Origin: Hungatella sp. UBA3048
Lineage (GTDB): Bacteria > Bacillota > Clostridia > Lachnospirales > Lachnospiraceae
Assembly: GCA_002367105.1 (NCBI GenBank)
Contig: DFCS01000016.1
Coordinates: 44,144 to 80,750 of the forward strand
Direction: 5' to 3'
DNA length: 36,607 nt
In this document: piece after piece, positions 25,222-33,318 of the stretch
How positions within the stretch are numbered: position 1 is the first letter of the stretch
Layout of the letters: each line of letters opens with the position of its first letter
The notes under the pieces: generated by a model
The model's input: the letters and a program-made list of their open reading frames with translations, nothing else
The model's database searches: none
What the model was told of the DNA's origin: nothing
Made by a program: the position numbers and the translations under genes

Positions 25222-25860
25222 ATGAAAATAGGAATCATTGGTGCTACAGGAAAAGCAGGAAGCCTTATCACAAAAGAAGCGTTGGATCGAGGTCATGATG
25301 TGACAGCAGTTGTAAGAAATGCTTCAAAAGTTAAAGATACTTCTGTTCATGTTCTGGAGAAAGATGTTTTTGATTTGGTGTCAGGTGATTTAGAAGGGTT
25401 TGATGTTGTTGTGAATGCATTTAATGCAGCTCCCGGAGAAGAAAACCTACACATTACAGCTGGAAAAAAACTGATCAGCATATTAGAGAATGCAAGGGAT
25501 ACCAGACTGATCGTAGTAGGTGGAGCTGGAAGTCTGTTTGTGGATGAGGATAAAACCCTTCGTCTCATTGAGACCCCTGATTTTCCAGAAGCATACGTTC
25601 CTACCGCAAAAAATATGATGAGTAACTTATTGGATTTACAAAATACCAATGGACTGGACTGGACCTATATCAGCCCCTCCGCATTCTTCGATTTCCAGGG
25701 AGCAAGAACTGGCAGCTATGTGGCTGGAAAAGATCATCTTCTGGCTAATTCCAAGGGAGACAGCTATATAAGCTATGCAGATTATGCCATTGCGGTAATA
25801 GATGAAATAGAAGAGCCAAAGCATAGGAGAGAAAGATTTACGGTTGGGTCAGCTGGTTGA
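25222..25860 (+). CDS. NAD(P)-binding atypical short-chain dehydrogenase (YwnB-like)
   Basis: This 212-residue protein has an N-terminal Rossmann motif GIIGATGKAGSLI and an Arg after strand 2 (AVVRN) suited to NADP(H). LIVVGGAGSLFVD and LDWTYISPSAFFDFQG follow the NAD(P)H-binding family typified by YwnB and biliverdin-reductase B-like proteins. The Tyr-x-x-x-Lys catalytic pair of classical SDRs is not evident. AGGAGG lies just upstream, 5 bp after the DsbA-like gene. Its pairing with an Rrf2 regulator gives context but no substrate. Confidence 0.87.
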   Translation: MKIGIIGATGKAGSLITKEALDRGHDVTAVVRNASKVKDTSVHVLEKDVFDLVSGDLEGFDVVVNAFNAAPGEENLHITAGKKLISILENARDTRLIVVGGAGSLFVDEDKTLRLIETPDFPEAYVPTAKNMMSNLLDLQNTNGLDWTYISPSAFFDFQGARTGSYVAGKDHLLANSKGDSYISYADYAIAVIDEIEEPKHRRERFTVGSAG

Positions 25861-25901
25861 TTGGCAGCTGATATGGTATAGTCAGGAAAAGATGCAAATG
25901 A

Positions 25902-25937
25902 AAAGCAGGCACGTAATAATGCCTGCTTTGACTTTTT
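25902..25937 (+). terminator. Rho-independent terminator after the YwnB-like gene
   Basis: AAAGCAGGCA (25902-25911) pairs perfectly with TGCCTGCTTT (25920-25929) around an 8-nt loop. TTTTT follows after GAC. It separates the + unit from the convergent EFR1 gene. Confidence 0.75.
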
Positions 25938-25959
25938 CCAAATGACACTCTTAACAGAT

Positions 25960-26727
25960 TTAAATATTTGGATTATAATACTGTCCTCTTTTTTCCGTTC
26001 TATCTCCATATTGAATGGCCCCAACTGGGCAGCGGTGAATACATGCCATACATTTCGTACAGTCTTTTCCCCATGAAGGGTATTTGTTTTTTAGTAGTAT
26101 GTTTTTTGTTGGACAATTTTTTACACATAAGCCACAGGAGATACAATTACTTTTAACATGAAATTTTTTTGTTCCTAAGCAAAATCGGTTAAAATACGGG
26201 TTAAAGATATATGTTCTAAACCAGGGGAAGCTACCGCTATAGCAGTCAAATATATTCTCTGTTTTATTTGATATAAGATTGCTAATATCTTCAACCCTTT
26301 GATTAGCCTGCACCAGCTTTTTATTTTCCAACTCTTTTGAATCCAAATCATAATCAATAACATAATTATTGGGCATGAAAACAGAAAATCCACTGTTTAG
26401 TTTGATTTTCCTTTTTTGTAGATTCGCTGACAAAACGTTCATGGTAAGCCCTGCATGATCACCACAAGTACAGACGGAATACGTATAGTGCTCATTCCTA
26501 TTAGTAATGACAAGATTATTTATAAACTCCGATACTATTTTTGGAGGTGCCCAGGCATAAACTGGAAATACAAATCCAAGCTTTTCATCCTTTTTTAAAG
26601 TAAATGAGAACGGTCCACGTTTTTCTTCCATTAGCTTTGGGATGAACAATATCTGATCATCTTGAAGTTCAGCCAGCTTCTCTGCCACCCATAAGCTGTT
26701 CCCTGTACCTGAAAAATAAAATATCAT
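25960..26727 (-). CDS. EFR1-family flavodoxin-ferredoxin fusion
   Basis: This 255-residue protein joins an N-terminal flavodoxin-like domain (MIFYFSGTGNSLWVAEKLAE phosphate loop; FPVYAWAPPKIVSEFI) to a C-terminal two-cluster ferredoxin. The cluster motifs are CISCGLCVKNCP (about 193-204) and CTKCMACIHRCP (about 222-233), so two [4Fe-4S] clusters are expected. EFR1 proteins are widespread in anaerobic Firmicutes; their partners are mostly unknown. AAAGGAGAGAGAAG precedes the ATG on the minus strand. It is a single-gene unit, convergent with the Rrf2 unit and divergent from rseC. Soluble one- or two-electron transfer is inferred. Confidence 0.9.
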   Translation of the reverse strand: MIFYFSGTGNSLWVAEKLAELQDDQILFIPKLMEEKRGPFSFTLKKDEKLGFVFPVYAWAPPKIVSEFINNLVITNRNEHYTYSVCTCGDHAGLTMNVLSANLQKRKIKLNSGFSVFMPNNYVIDYDLDSKELENKKLVQANQRVEDISNLISNKTENIFDCYSGSFPWFRTYIFNPYFNRFCLGTKKFHVKSNCISCGLCVKNCPTKNILLKNKYPSWGKDCTKCMACIHRCPVGAIQYGDRTEKRGQYYNPNI

Positions 26728-26935
26728 ACTTCTCTCTCCTTTAAATATCTATGTTTTAGTGTTACTCTATTTTAGAGGCCCCTTTCATAATATTATATTT
26801 CTAAACTGCATTTTTCAAGTACGCACATTTTTGTGCCCACAAAATATTGTACCTGGATTGAACGGGAAGAATAATGCCCTGTTTGTACAAAACCTAAGCA
26901 GCTAAGAGTAAGTATCTGGAGGATAACAAAAAAAT

Positions 26936-26964
26936 TTGCCGTTTAAAAAAATAAATGATATGCT
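26936..26964 (+). promoter_or_regulatory. Promoter of the RseC-family gene
   Basis: TTGCCG (26936-26941) and TATGCT (26959-26964) have a 17-bp spacer. GAGGAGG and the ATG at 26991 follow at the expected distance. Confidence 0.5.
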
Positions 26965-26990
26965 ATACAAAAGCTGAGGAGGTTTTTGTA

Positions 26991-27446
26991 ATGTCTGAGA
27001 AAGGTTTGGTAACAAAATTATCAGGAAAGAGCATGTACGTGAAAATGTTTCCGCTTACAAGCTGCGGTGAGTGTAAAGCATGTGATGCACACAGACGATC
27101 TGACATGACAATAGAAATTGAAAATTCCTGTAACGCTTCTGTTGGAGACTATGTATCTGTTGATATGAAGGAAACTATATTGACGGGTGCTGTAATTTTT
27201 TACGGTATACCGCTTATGGCTTTCATAATTGGTATTTTGCTTGGCTGGCTGTTTACACCGGGCTTGGTATCAGAAAGCCTGCAAGAGCCAGTTACAGCCG
27301 CTGTAGGGGTAAGTTTTTTATTAATCAGCTATTTGTGTATCCGCCTGGCAGATCCGCTAATTAAGAGCCATACGACATTTCCGGTAGCAACTGCAATTAT
27401 TTCAAGTGACTTGGAGGACGACCCGGAAGAAGAAAAAGAATATTAA
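26991..27446 (+). CDS. rseC: RseC/MucC-family membrane protein next to rnf
   Basis: This 151-residue protein has an N-terminal soluble part with a C-x2-C-x2-C set (SCGECKACDAH, residues ~22-32), then two membrane segments (VIFYGIPLMAFIIGILLGWLF and AAVGVSFLLISYLCIRLA, about 67-125) and an acidic tail. This is the SoxR-reducing/RseC family, often encoded with rnf or rsx and thought to help assemble or modulate that complex. GAGGAGG sets ATG 26991 rather than the in-frame ATG at 26955. It has its own promoter and terminator, so it is transcribed apart from rnfC, 270 bp downstream. The Cys set could bind Fe-S or zinc; that is inference. Confidence 0.85.
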   Translation: MSEKGLVTKLSGKSMYVKMFPLTSCGECKACDAHRRSDMTIEIENSCNASVGDYVSVDMKETILTGAVIFYGIPLMAFIIGILLGWLFTPGLVSESLQEPVTAAVGVSFLLISYLCIRLADPLIKSHTTFPVATAIISSDLEDDPEEEKEY

Positions 27447-27451
27447 AAATT

Positions 27452-27488
27452 ACCACTGTAGAGCTTATGGTTTTACAGTGGTTTTTTT
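27452..27488 (+). terminator. Rho-independent terminator after rseC
   Basis: ACCACTGT (27452-27459) pairs with ACAGTGGT (27475-27482). Further T residues complete a seven-T run at 27482-27488. Confidence 0.75.
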
Positions 27489-27492
27489 GTGG

Positions 27493-27632
27493 CAATTTAT
27501 TGCATTTTTTGGTAATTTGTAGCATCTTATTATAATTTGTAGCATCTTATAATAATTTACAGCATCTTATTATAATTTGCAGCATTTTATGATAATTTGC
27601 AGCATTTTATGGTATTTTGCAATATTTTGTGA
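27493..27632. repeat. Seven tandem 20-bp repeats upstream of the rnf operon
   Basis: The units run with an exact 20-bp period: 27493, 27513, 27533, 27553, 27573, 27593 and 27613. The central ones read TAATTTGTAGCATCTTATTA or TAATTTGCAGCATTTTATGA; the first and last are degenerate. The invariant part is roughly ATTT-GC/GTA-GCAT-TTAT. There are no unique spacers, so this is not CRISPR. The period is near two helical turns, so bound proteins would sit on one DNA face. The last unit runs into the Rex-like site. Confidence 0.85.
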
Positions 27633-27644
27633 ACTTATTAACAA
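27627..27644. promoter_or_regulatory. Rex-type redox operator
   Basis: TTGTGAACTTATTAACAA fits the Rex pattern TTGTnAA-N4-TTnACAA, with one asymmetric position between arms, and A/T symmetry extends 2 bp on each side. It ends 2 bp before the -35 box of the rnf promoter. Rex represses when NADH/NAD+ is low, which suits an NAD+-reducing complex. Confidence 0.65.
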
Positions 27645-27646
27645 AA

Positions 27647-27675
27647 TTGTTATATTTTTGGTGATATGTTATAAT
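27647..27675 (+). promoter_or_regulatory. Promoter of the rnfCDGEAB operon
   Basis: TTGTTA (27647-27652), a 17-bp spacer, and TATAAT (27670-27675) with the extended -10 TG at 27667-27668. The rnfC ATG is 44 bp below the -10 box, with TTGGAGTG as RBS. Confidence 0.75.
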
Positions 27676-27718
27676 ATTTAGCGAGAGTTAAAAAAACAGA
27701 AAGACTTGGAGTGAAATT

Positions 27719-29050
27719 ATGAGATTGCCTACTTTTAAGAGAGGAATTCATCCAAAAGGTGAGAAATACCACACGGATGACAAAGCAATACAAGTAATAC
27801 TCCCCAGAGTCGGTTCTAAAATGGTATATCCTATGGTGCAAAGCATAGGTGTTCCATGCCAGCCTGTTGTATCTGTTGGTGAGCATGTGCTTCTGGGACA
27901 AAAAGTTGGAGATGCGGAAGGTTTTATCTCTTCTCCAATTCACACAAGCGTTTCGGGTACTGTAGACGCTATTAAAAAGGTGCTTACTCCTGCCGGAATT
28001 GTTTCAAACGCTGTTATTGTAGAAAATGACGGACTCTATGAAGAGCACCCTACAATTTCTAAACCCAAAGATTATAGCAGCTATACCAATGATGAGATAT
28101 TGAAAATAATTCGAGAGGCTGGAATCGTCGGCTTGGGAGGAGCAGGCTTCCCAACCCATGTGAAGCTATCGCCTCCTAAGGATATGATCATTGATAAAGT
28201 CCTTATAAACGGAGCGGAATGCGAGCCGTACCTGACAACTGATTATCGGGTTATGCTGGAGGAGTCAGAAAAAATTGTCATTGGTACAGAGATCATACTA
28301 AAGCTATTGCCGACGGCTGTAGCCATTATTGCAATTGAAGACAATAAGCCGAAAGCAATAGAAGCTATAAAAAAGGCATGTGAAGGCCATAGCAAAATAA
28401 AAGTTCTTACAATAAAAACAAAATATCCTCAAGGCAGCGAAAAACAATTGATTCAAGCCTGTACCGGCCGTGAGGTGGAAAAAGGAAAGCTCCCTGCAAG
28501 TTCTGGTGTTTTGGTGATCAATGTAGATACTGCGGTTGCAATACATCGTGCAATTGTAAGAGGGCGCCCCTTGATGCGCAAGGTTGTTACCTTTGCAGGC
28601 AGTGCACTAAATAACCCGGGTAACTATAAAATCAGACTTGGAACGCCCATTGACGAAATCGTTGAGGATATCGGCGGATTGAATGTCGAGCCGTCAAAAA
28701 TTATAGTGGGTGGCCCAATGATGGGAACATCTACATATAAGCTGAAAATACCTGTCATGAAAACAACATCCGGTATTCTTCTTCTTGCAGCAGAAGAGGC
28801 AGAAATACCTCCTGAAAGAAATTGCATCCGTTGCGGCCGCTGTGTGGCTTGTTGTCCCATTGGGCTTATGCCGTATGCACTCAATCAATTTGTGATCCAC
28901 CGCGAAGTAGATAACTTTGTTCATAATAATGGGATGGAATGCATTGAATGCGGCAGTTGTTCCTATGTTTGCCCCTCTAAAAGGCACTTGACTCAGACCA
29001 TTAAAAAGAAGAGAAGACAATTGCTTTCACAAAAAAAGAATAAAGGATGA
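27719..29050 (+). CDS. rnfC: Rnf complex subunit RnfC (NADH-binding, Fe-S)
   Basis: This is the soluble 443-residue subunit that exchanges electrons with NAD(H) in the ferredoxin:NAD+ oxidoreductase. Seen: an N-terminal barrel-sandwich part (SSPIHTSVSGTVDAI), the flavin/NADH-binding GLGGAGFPTHVKL, INGAECEPYLTTDYRVM, and two [4Fe-4S] motifs beginning at C369 (CIRCGRCVACCP) and C408 (CIECGSCSYVCP). Length is standard for clostridia. It is the first gene of a six-gene operon, just below the repeat array, Rex-type site and promoter. Confidence 0.96.
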   Translation: MRLPTFKRGIHPKGEKYHTDDKAIQVILPRVGSKMVYPMVQSIGVPCQPVVSVGEHVLLGQKVGDAEGFISSPIHTSVSGTVDAIKKVLTPAGIVSNAVIVENDGLYEEHPTISKPKDYSSYTNDEILKIIREAGIVGLGGAGFPTHVKLSPPKDMIIDKVLINGAECEPYLTTDYRVMLEESEKIVIGTEIILKLLPTAVAIIAIEDNKPKAIEAIKKACEGHSKIKVLTIKTKYPQGSEKQLIQACTGREVEKGKLPASSGVLVINVDTAVAIHRAIVRGRPLMRKVVTFAGSALNNPGNYKIRLGTPIDEIVEDIGGLNVEPSKIIVGGPMMGTSTYKLKIPVMKTTSGILLLAAEEAEIPPERNCIRCGRCVACCPIGLMPYALNQFVIHREVDNFVHNNGMECIECGSCSYVCPSKRHLTQTIKKKRRQLLSQKKNKG

Positions 29051-29059
29051 TTAAAATCA

Positions 29060-29995
29060 ATGTCAAAGAAAATATTAGTTTCAGCAAATCCTCATATACG
29101 CTCCGAAGCTACCATTGAAAAAATCATGTATGATGTAGTCATCGCACTTTTGCCCGCGTGCATTGCAGGGGTTTATTTCTTTGGTATAAGAGCACTTATT
29201 ACAATTGTTTTATCTGTGATAGCGTGTGTATCTGCTGAATGGTTATTCGAAAAGATAGCAAAAAAGCCAATAACCATTCGGGATGGCAGCGCCGTCGTTA
29301 CGGGTTTATTGCTGGCAATGAATTTACCATATACGGTACCCTTCTGGCTGCCAATCGTCGGCGGCTTCTTCGCAATTATTATTGTCAAGATGTTGTTTGG
29401 TGGGCTGGGGCATAATTTTATGAACCCGGCACTGGCTGCCAGAGCATTTTTATTGACATCTTACCCTGTACAAATGACAACCTGGTCGATAGATGCCACC
29501 TCCGGAGCAACACCTCTTGGGCGCATGAAGGAAGGCGGTTTCATACCGGCCTCAATCGATTATGTCAATGCCCTTTTCGGCTTCAAGGGAGGCAGTCTTG
29601 GGGAGGTATGTGCAATTGCAATTATTTCAGGAGGCATTTACCTCATTGTACGCGGTGTCATTTCATGGAGAACCCCGGTTTCTTTTATTGCAGTATTCTT
29701 CCTCCTTGCAACAATAATAAAACGCTCTGGGTTTGATGCTGCCTATCCGCTGTATGAGCTTCTCACAGGCGGTTTGCTGCTGGGGGCGTTTTTTATGGCC
29801 ACCGATTATGCTTCGGCTCCCATTCATCCGAAAGGGCAATTCATTATGGGAATTGGTTGCGGAGTACTTGCCATTCTCATCCGGTTCTACGGCGGATATC
29901 CAGAAGGTGTTTGCTATTCTATTCTGATTATGAATCTTGTTGTCCCATATATCGATAAAATTACGGTGCCTCATGTATATGGAGGTGGAAAATAA
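29060..29995 (+). CDS. rnfD: Rnf complex subunit RnfD (membrane, covalent FMN)
   Basis: This 311-residue integral membrane protein has many hydrophobic segments. The flavinylation motif SGATPLG predicts covalent FMN on T151, facing the outer side as known for RnfD/NqrB. Family blocks are RDGSAVVTGLLLAMNLP, GGLGHNFMNPALAARAFLL and FFMATDYASAPIHPKGQ. It starts 9 bp after rnfC and overlaps rnfG by one base (TAATG). FMN attachment needs an ApbE enzyme; one is encoded at 15.0-16.0 kb. Confidence 0.95.
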   Translation: MSKKILVSANPHIRSEATIEKIMYDVVIALLPACIAGVYFFGIRALITIVLSVIACVSAEWLFEKIAKKPITIRDGSAVVTGLLLAMNLPYTVPFWLPIVGGFFAIIIVKMLFGGLGHNFMNPALAARAFLLTSYPVQMTTWSIDATSGATPLGRMKEGGFIPASIDYVNALFGFKGGSLGEVCAIAIISGGIYLIVRGVISWRTPVSFIAVFFLLATIIKRSGFDAAYPLYELLTGGLLLGAFFMATDYASAPIHPKGQFIMGIGCGVLAILIRFYGGYPEGVCYSILIMNLVVPYIDKITVPHVYGGGK

Positions 29996-30573
29996 TGTTC
30001 AAATCTGTTATAAAACAGGCGTTGTTTTTATTCACGACGACAGTAATCATTGCCGCCTTGTTGGGCGTTGTACACTATATTACTGAAGAGCCTATTCAGG
30101 CACAATTAGAGCGGGAACTGCTTATAGCAAAGCAAATATTATTGCCCTCTGCAACAACCTTTGAAACAGTTGACATCACAAAAGATAACGTACCATCTGT
30201 AAAAATGGTGGAAAGAGGCTTAGATGGATCAGGGAGAAAGGTTGGATATGTTGTAACCGTTACGCCGAAAGGCTATGGGGGAGAAATTTTGATAATGGTA
30301 GGATTTGATGCAAGTATATCCCTTACAAGCTATCGTGTTTTAAAATCAAACGAAACACCTGGCCTTGGCGATATGGCTGCCAAACCGGAATTTACAAGCC
30401 GCTTTGAAGGCTGGTCCGGTTTTCCGATCAATATAGTAAAGATTCCCGTAAAAGAAACGGACGTACAAGCGATCACAGGTGCAACTATTACTTCAAAAGC
30501 AATGGTACAAGGAATAAACAATGCCGCTGAGATTGTCACTTTCATAGAGGAGGAAAATAATGAGCAATCTTAA
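29995..30573 (+). CDS. rnfG: Rnf complex subunit RnfG (covalent FMN)
   Basis: This 192-residue protein has one N-terminal membrane anchor (ALFLFTTTVIIAALLGVVHYI) and an extracytoplasmic FMN_bind domain: YGGEILIMVGFD, ETPGLGDMAAKPEF, and the flavinylation motif ITGATITS with predicted FMN-bearing T166. It passes electrons between the Rnf flavins. The start overlaps the rnfD stop, and its end overlaps rnfE by 14 bp, indicating tight translational coupling. Confidence 0.95.
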   Translation: MFKSVIKQALFLFTTTVIIAALLGVVHYITEEPIQAQLERELLIAKQILLPSATTFETVDITKDNVPSVKMVERGLDGSGRKVGYVVTVTPKGYGGEILIMVGFDASISLTSYRVLKSNETPGLGDMAAKPEFTSRFEGWSGFPINIVKIPVKETDVQAITGATITSKAMVQGINNAAEIVTFIEEENNEQS

Positions 30574-31168
30574 AAAAATAGCTTTCAACGGGATTATTCG
30601 TGAAAATCCGGTATTTGTCCAACTTATTGGTCTGTGTCCGACTCTTGCGGTCACCACGAGTGCAACAAATGGCTTGGGTATGGGAGTTTCTACAACATTG
30701 GTTATGACGTTTTCAAGTATGGTGATTTCTTCTTTGCGGAACGTTCTGCCTGAAAAAGTCAGACTACCTCTTTTAGTTTCTATTACAGCTGGTTTCGTTA
30801 CCATACTTCAGCTTATCATAAGTGCTTATTTTCCTGATCTTGATAAATCCTTAGGTATATTTATCCCATTGATTGTTGTAAACTGTATTCCGTTTGCAAG
30901 AGCAGAGGTTTTTGCATCAAAAAATAGTGTCCTCCACTCTACGGCGGATGGCTTCTTCATGGGCTTAGGCTTTACGACCGCTCTTTTACTAATTGGCAGT
31001 ATTCGTGAAATTATAGGAGCCGGGACTTTCTTTGGGATTACAGTTCTTCCGTCGCAATTCCCCAAAACACTTATTATGATTTTTGCCCCCGGAGCGTTTT
31101 TTACAATTGCATTTATAATTGCAATCATTAACTATTACAAAGAAAAACCTAAAAAGGAGGATCAATAA
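30560..31168 (+). CDS. rnfE: Rnf complex subunit RnfE (membrane)
   Basis: This 202-residue hydrophobic protein has about six membrane helices and the RnfE/NqrD blocks ENPVFVQLIGLCPTLAVTTSA, GIFIPLIVVNC and ILPS-like ITVLPSQFPKTLIMIFAPGAFF. RnfE and RnfA form a pseudo-symmetric pair around a membrane Fe-S centre; the early Cys in GLCPTLA and VNCIPFARA are the candidate ligands. GAGGAGG lies inside the rnfG end. Confidence 0.95.
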   Translation: MSNLKKIAFNGIIRENPVFVQLIGLCPTLAVTTSATNGLGMGVSTTLVMTFSSMVISSLRNVLPEKVRLPLLVSITAGFVTILQLIISAYFPDLDKSLGIFIPLIVVNCIPFARAEVFASKNSVLHSTADGFFMGLGFTTALLLIGSIREIIGAGTFFGITVLPSQFPKTLIMIFAPGAFFTIAFIIAIINYYKEKPKKEDQ

Positions 31169-31170
31169 GT

Positions 31171-31743
31171 ATGGATTTATTTTTTCTGTTTTTAGGTGTA
31201 GTTTTGGTCAATAATTTTATCCTTGCCCAGTTTTTAGGAGTTTGCTCCTTCTTTGGAGTTTCCAATAAAATAGAAAACTCCATAGGGATGAGTCTGGCTG
31301 TTACCTTTGTTATTACACTGTCCGCCTTCTTTACGCATATCACCTATCGATACATACTGGTTCCATTGAAGGTGGAATATCTCTCCACAATGGCTAATAT
31401 TCTGATAATAGCATCGCTTGTACAGCTTGTGGAAATGTTTATAAAAAAAAGCAGTCCCGCTCTTCACCGTGCTCTTGGCGTGTATCTGCCTCTTATTGCG
31501 GTAAACTGCGCGATATTTGGTGTTGCAATCATTAATCAGGAGAATAATCATACGCTGCTTCAATCAGTTGTATTCGGCTTAGGTGCAGGGGTTGGATTTT
31601 CCGTTGCGATTCTTTTGCTGGCAGGGCTGCGTACAAAGCTTGAAAAAGCAGATATCCCCCAAATATTTAAAGGATATCCGATTACCTTTATTATCGCCGG
31701 ATTAATGAGCATTGCATTTATGGGATTTAATGGTCTGTTTTAG
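31171..31743 (+). CDS. rnfA: Rnf complex subunit RnfA (membrane)
   Basis: This 190-residue six-helix protein is homologous to RnfE. Landmarks are NNFILAQFLGVCSFFGVS, LGVYLPLIAVNCAIFGVA and AGVGFSVAILLLAGLRTKLE. The two Cys (GVCSFFG, AVNCAIFG) match the shared membrane Fe-S site of RnfA/RnfE. It starts 2 bp after the rnfE stop codon, with AAAGGAGG upstream. An 87-bp gap follows before rnfB. Confidence 0.96.
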   Translation: MDLFFLFLGVVLVNNFILAQFLGVCSFFGVSNKIENSIGMSLAVTFVITLSAFFTHITYRYILVPLKVEYLSTMANILIIASLVQLVEMFIKKSSPALHRALGVYLPLIAVNCAIFGVAIINQENNHTLLQSVVFGLGAGVGFSVAILLLAGLRTKLEKADIPQIFKGYPITFIIAGLMSIAFMGFNGLF

Positions 31744-31830
31744 AACGTATTAGATGTAACCGAATGGCTCAACAGAACTGTAAGCTTTATAACTGTAATC
31801 ATACAAAAAATGATATGAGGAGAAAATTAT

Positions 31831-32637
31831 ATGAATTTCCCCGTTTTAATAAATCCGATTATTGCGATAGGCACAATTAGCATGATTTTTGGACTTGTGC
31901 TCAGTTATGCAGGCAAAAAACTTGAAGTACAGGTTGATGAACGCCTGCAGAGAGTTCTCGATGCATTGCCCGGAGCAAACTGCGCGGGATGCGGCTTCGC
32001 AGGCTGTTATTCATTTGCCGAGGCATTGGTAGAGGGTCGCGCCCCATTGAATGGATGCCCTGTTGGAGGAGCCGGCACGGCTGAAAACATTGCCGCTATT
32101 CTTGGGGTTAAGGCCGAATCCTTTGAAAAGCATGTTGCCTTTGTAAAATGCATGGGTTCGGTTGCGGTTGCCCACTACAGATACGGCTACCAAGGGATTT
32201 TGGATTGCAACGCTGCCGTACAGCTGGCAGGCGGAGGCACAAAGCAATGTACATATGGCTGTATCGGTCTTGCAAGCTGCGTGAAACTATGCCAATTCGG
32301 TGCCATACGGATTGAAAATAATATTTCGGTGGTTGACCCGGAAAAATGCACTGCTTGCGGTAAATGCTTACCGGCTTGCCCCAAGAACCTTATAGAACTG
32401 GTTCCAGTATCCTCCAATGTAAGAGTCTCATGTTTCACAAAGGAAAAAGGCAAGGAAGTAAAGCTCCACTGTTCAGTGGGTTGCATTGGCTGCAAACTGT
32501 GTGAAAAGGTGTGTAATTTCGATGCCATCACGGTTAAGAATAATTTGGCAAAGATTGATTACCAAAAGTGTACTCAATGTCTGGCTTGTGTCAAAAAATG
32601 CCCTTCAAAGGTTATTACTGTTATTCATGAAGAATAA
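31831..32637 (+). CDS. rnfB: Rnf complex subunit RnfB (ferredoxin-accepting Fe-S protein)
   Basis: This 268-residue protein has an N-terminal membrane anchor (IIAIGTISMIFGLVLSYAG). A Cys motif ANCAGCGFAGCYSFAEAL with a later C (NGCPVGG) typifies RnfB. Further cluster motifs are CTYGCIGLASCVKLC, CTACGKCLPACP, CIGCKLCEKVC and CTQCLACVKKCP. It is the entry point for electrons from reduced ferredoxin. It is the last gene of the operon; no clear terminator follows, so some read-through into the next genes is possible. Confidence 0.96.
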   Translation: MNFPVLINPIIAIGTISMIFGLVLSYAGKKLEVQVDERLQRVLDALPGANCAGCGFAGCYSFAEALVEGRAPLNGCPVGGAGTAENIAAILGVKAESFEKHVAFVKCMGSVAVAHYRYGYQGILDCNAAVQLAGGGTKQCTYGCIGLASCVKLCQFGAIRIENNISVVDPEKCTACGKCLPACPKNLIELVPVSSNVRVSCFTKEKGKEVKLHCSVGCIGCKLCEKVCNFDAITVKNNLAKIDYQKCTQCLACVKKCPSKVITVIHEE

Positions 32638-32809
32638 GCCATGGCAGTATGGTGGTAATATCGCATCTTCGAAAGTCATTACAGATAATTCTTTTATCTG
32701 CTATGATGGAATGGAGCAAGAAATAACTTGTAATATAAAGGATTTAATAGTAGAGTATCATTGGAGGTGACTGTTCGTTAACGTATGCTGAATGAGGAGG
32801 AAGATGTTA

Positions 32810-33259
32810 ATGAAGATTTATGTGGATGCAGACGCCTGCCCGGTAGTTAAAATCGTGGAAAAGATAGCAGAAGAGAATAAGATAGAGGTATGTCTCTTAT
32901 GTGATACCAATCATGTGCTACAGTCTAAATATAGCGTGATAAAGGTTATCGGTGCAGGAGCAGATGCAGTCGATTTTGCATTGGTTAACCTATGTAAATC
33001 CGGCGATATTGTGGTAACGCAGGATTATGGTGTGGCAGCAATGGTATTGGGAAAAGATGCTTATGCGATTCATCAATCTGGAAGATGGTATACCAATGAC
33101 AACATAGATCAACTTCTTATGGAGCGGCATATGGCAAAAGCTGCAAGGAGAGCAAAATCTAAACATCATCTGAGTGGACCAAGAAAAAGAACTCTGGAAG
33201 ATGACAAGCAGTTTGAAGAATCATTTCGAAAATTAATAGCCCTTGCTGGTGAAAGATAA
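32810..33259 (+). CDS. YaiI/YqxD family protein (DUF188, PIN-like)
   Basis: This 149-residue protein starts with the family signature MKIYVDADACPVV and has SVIKVIGAGADAVDFALVNL, DIVVTQDYGVAAMVL and a basic tail with HLSGPRKRT. Acidic residues in DADA and TQDYG are placed as in PIN-like nuclease folds, but the function of the family is unproven. AGGAGG (32795-32800) favours ATG 32810; ATGs at 32792 and 32804 are too close or upstream. It follows rnfB by 172 bp without link in function. Confidence 0.9.
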   Translation: MKIYVDADACPVVKIVEKIAEENKIEVCLLCDTNHVLQSKYSVIKVIGAGADAVDFALVNLCKSGDIVVTQDYGVAAMVLGKDAYAIHQSGRWYTNDNIDQLLMERHMAKAARRAKSKHHLSGPRKRTLEDDKQFEESFRKLIALAGER

Positions 33260-33318
33260 GGAACTGATTTTTGACACATAACATGCATTGCCTAATCCAG
33301 GCTAAGGAGGTTAATTTT

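Noticed and set aside
27493..27632. CRISPR array
   Set aside because: The repeats are directly adjacent with no spacers, only 20 bp long, AT-rich and diverging; no cas genes are present.
32627..32770. Small 47-residue gene overlapping the end of rnfB
   Set aside because: No ribosome binding site before the ATG, it overlaps rnfB, and the product matches no pattern I recognise.
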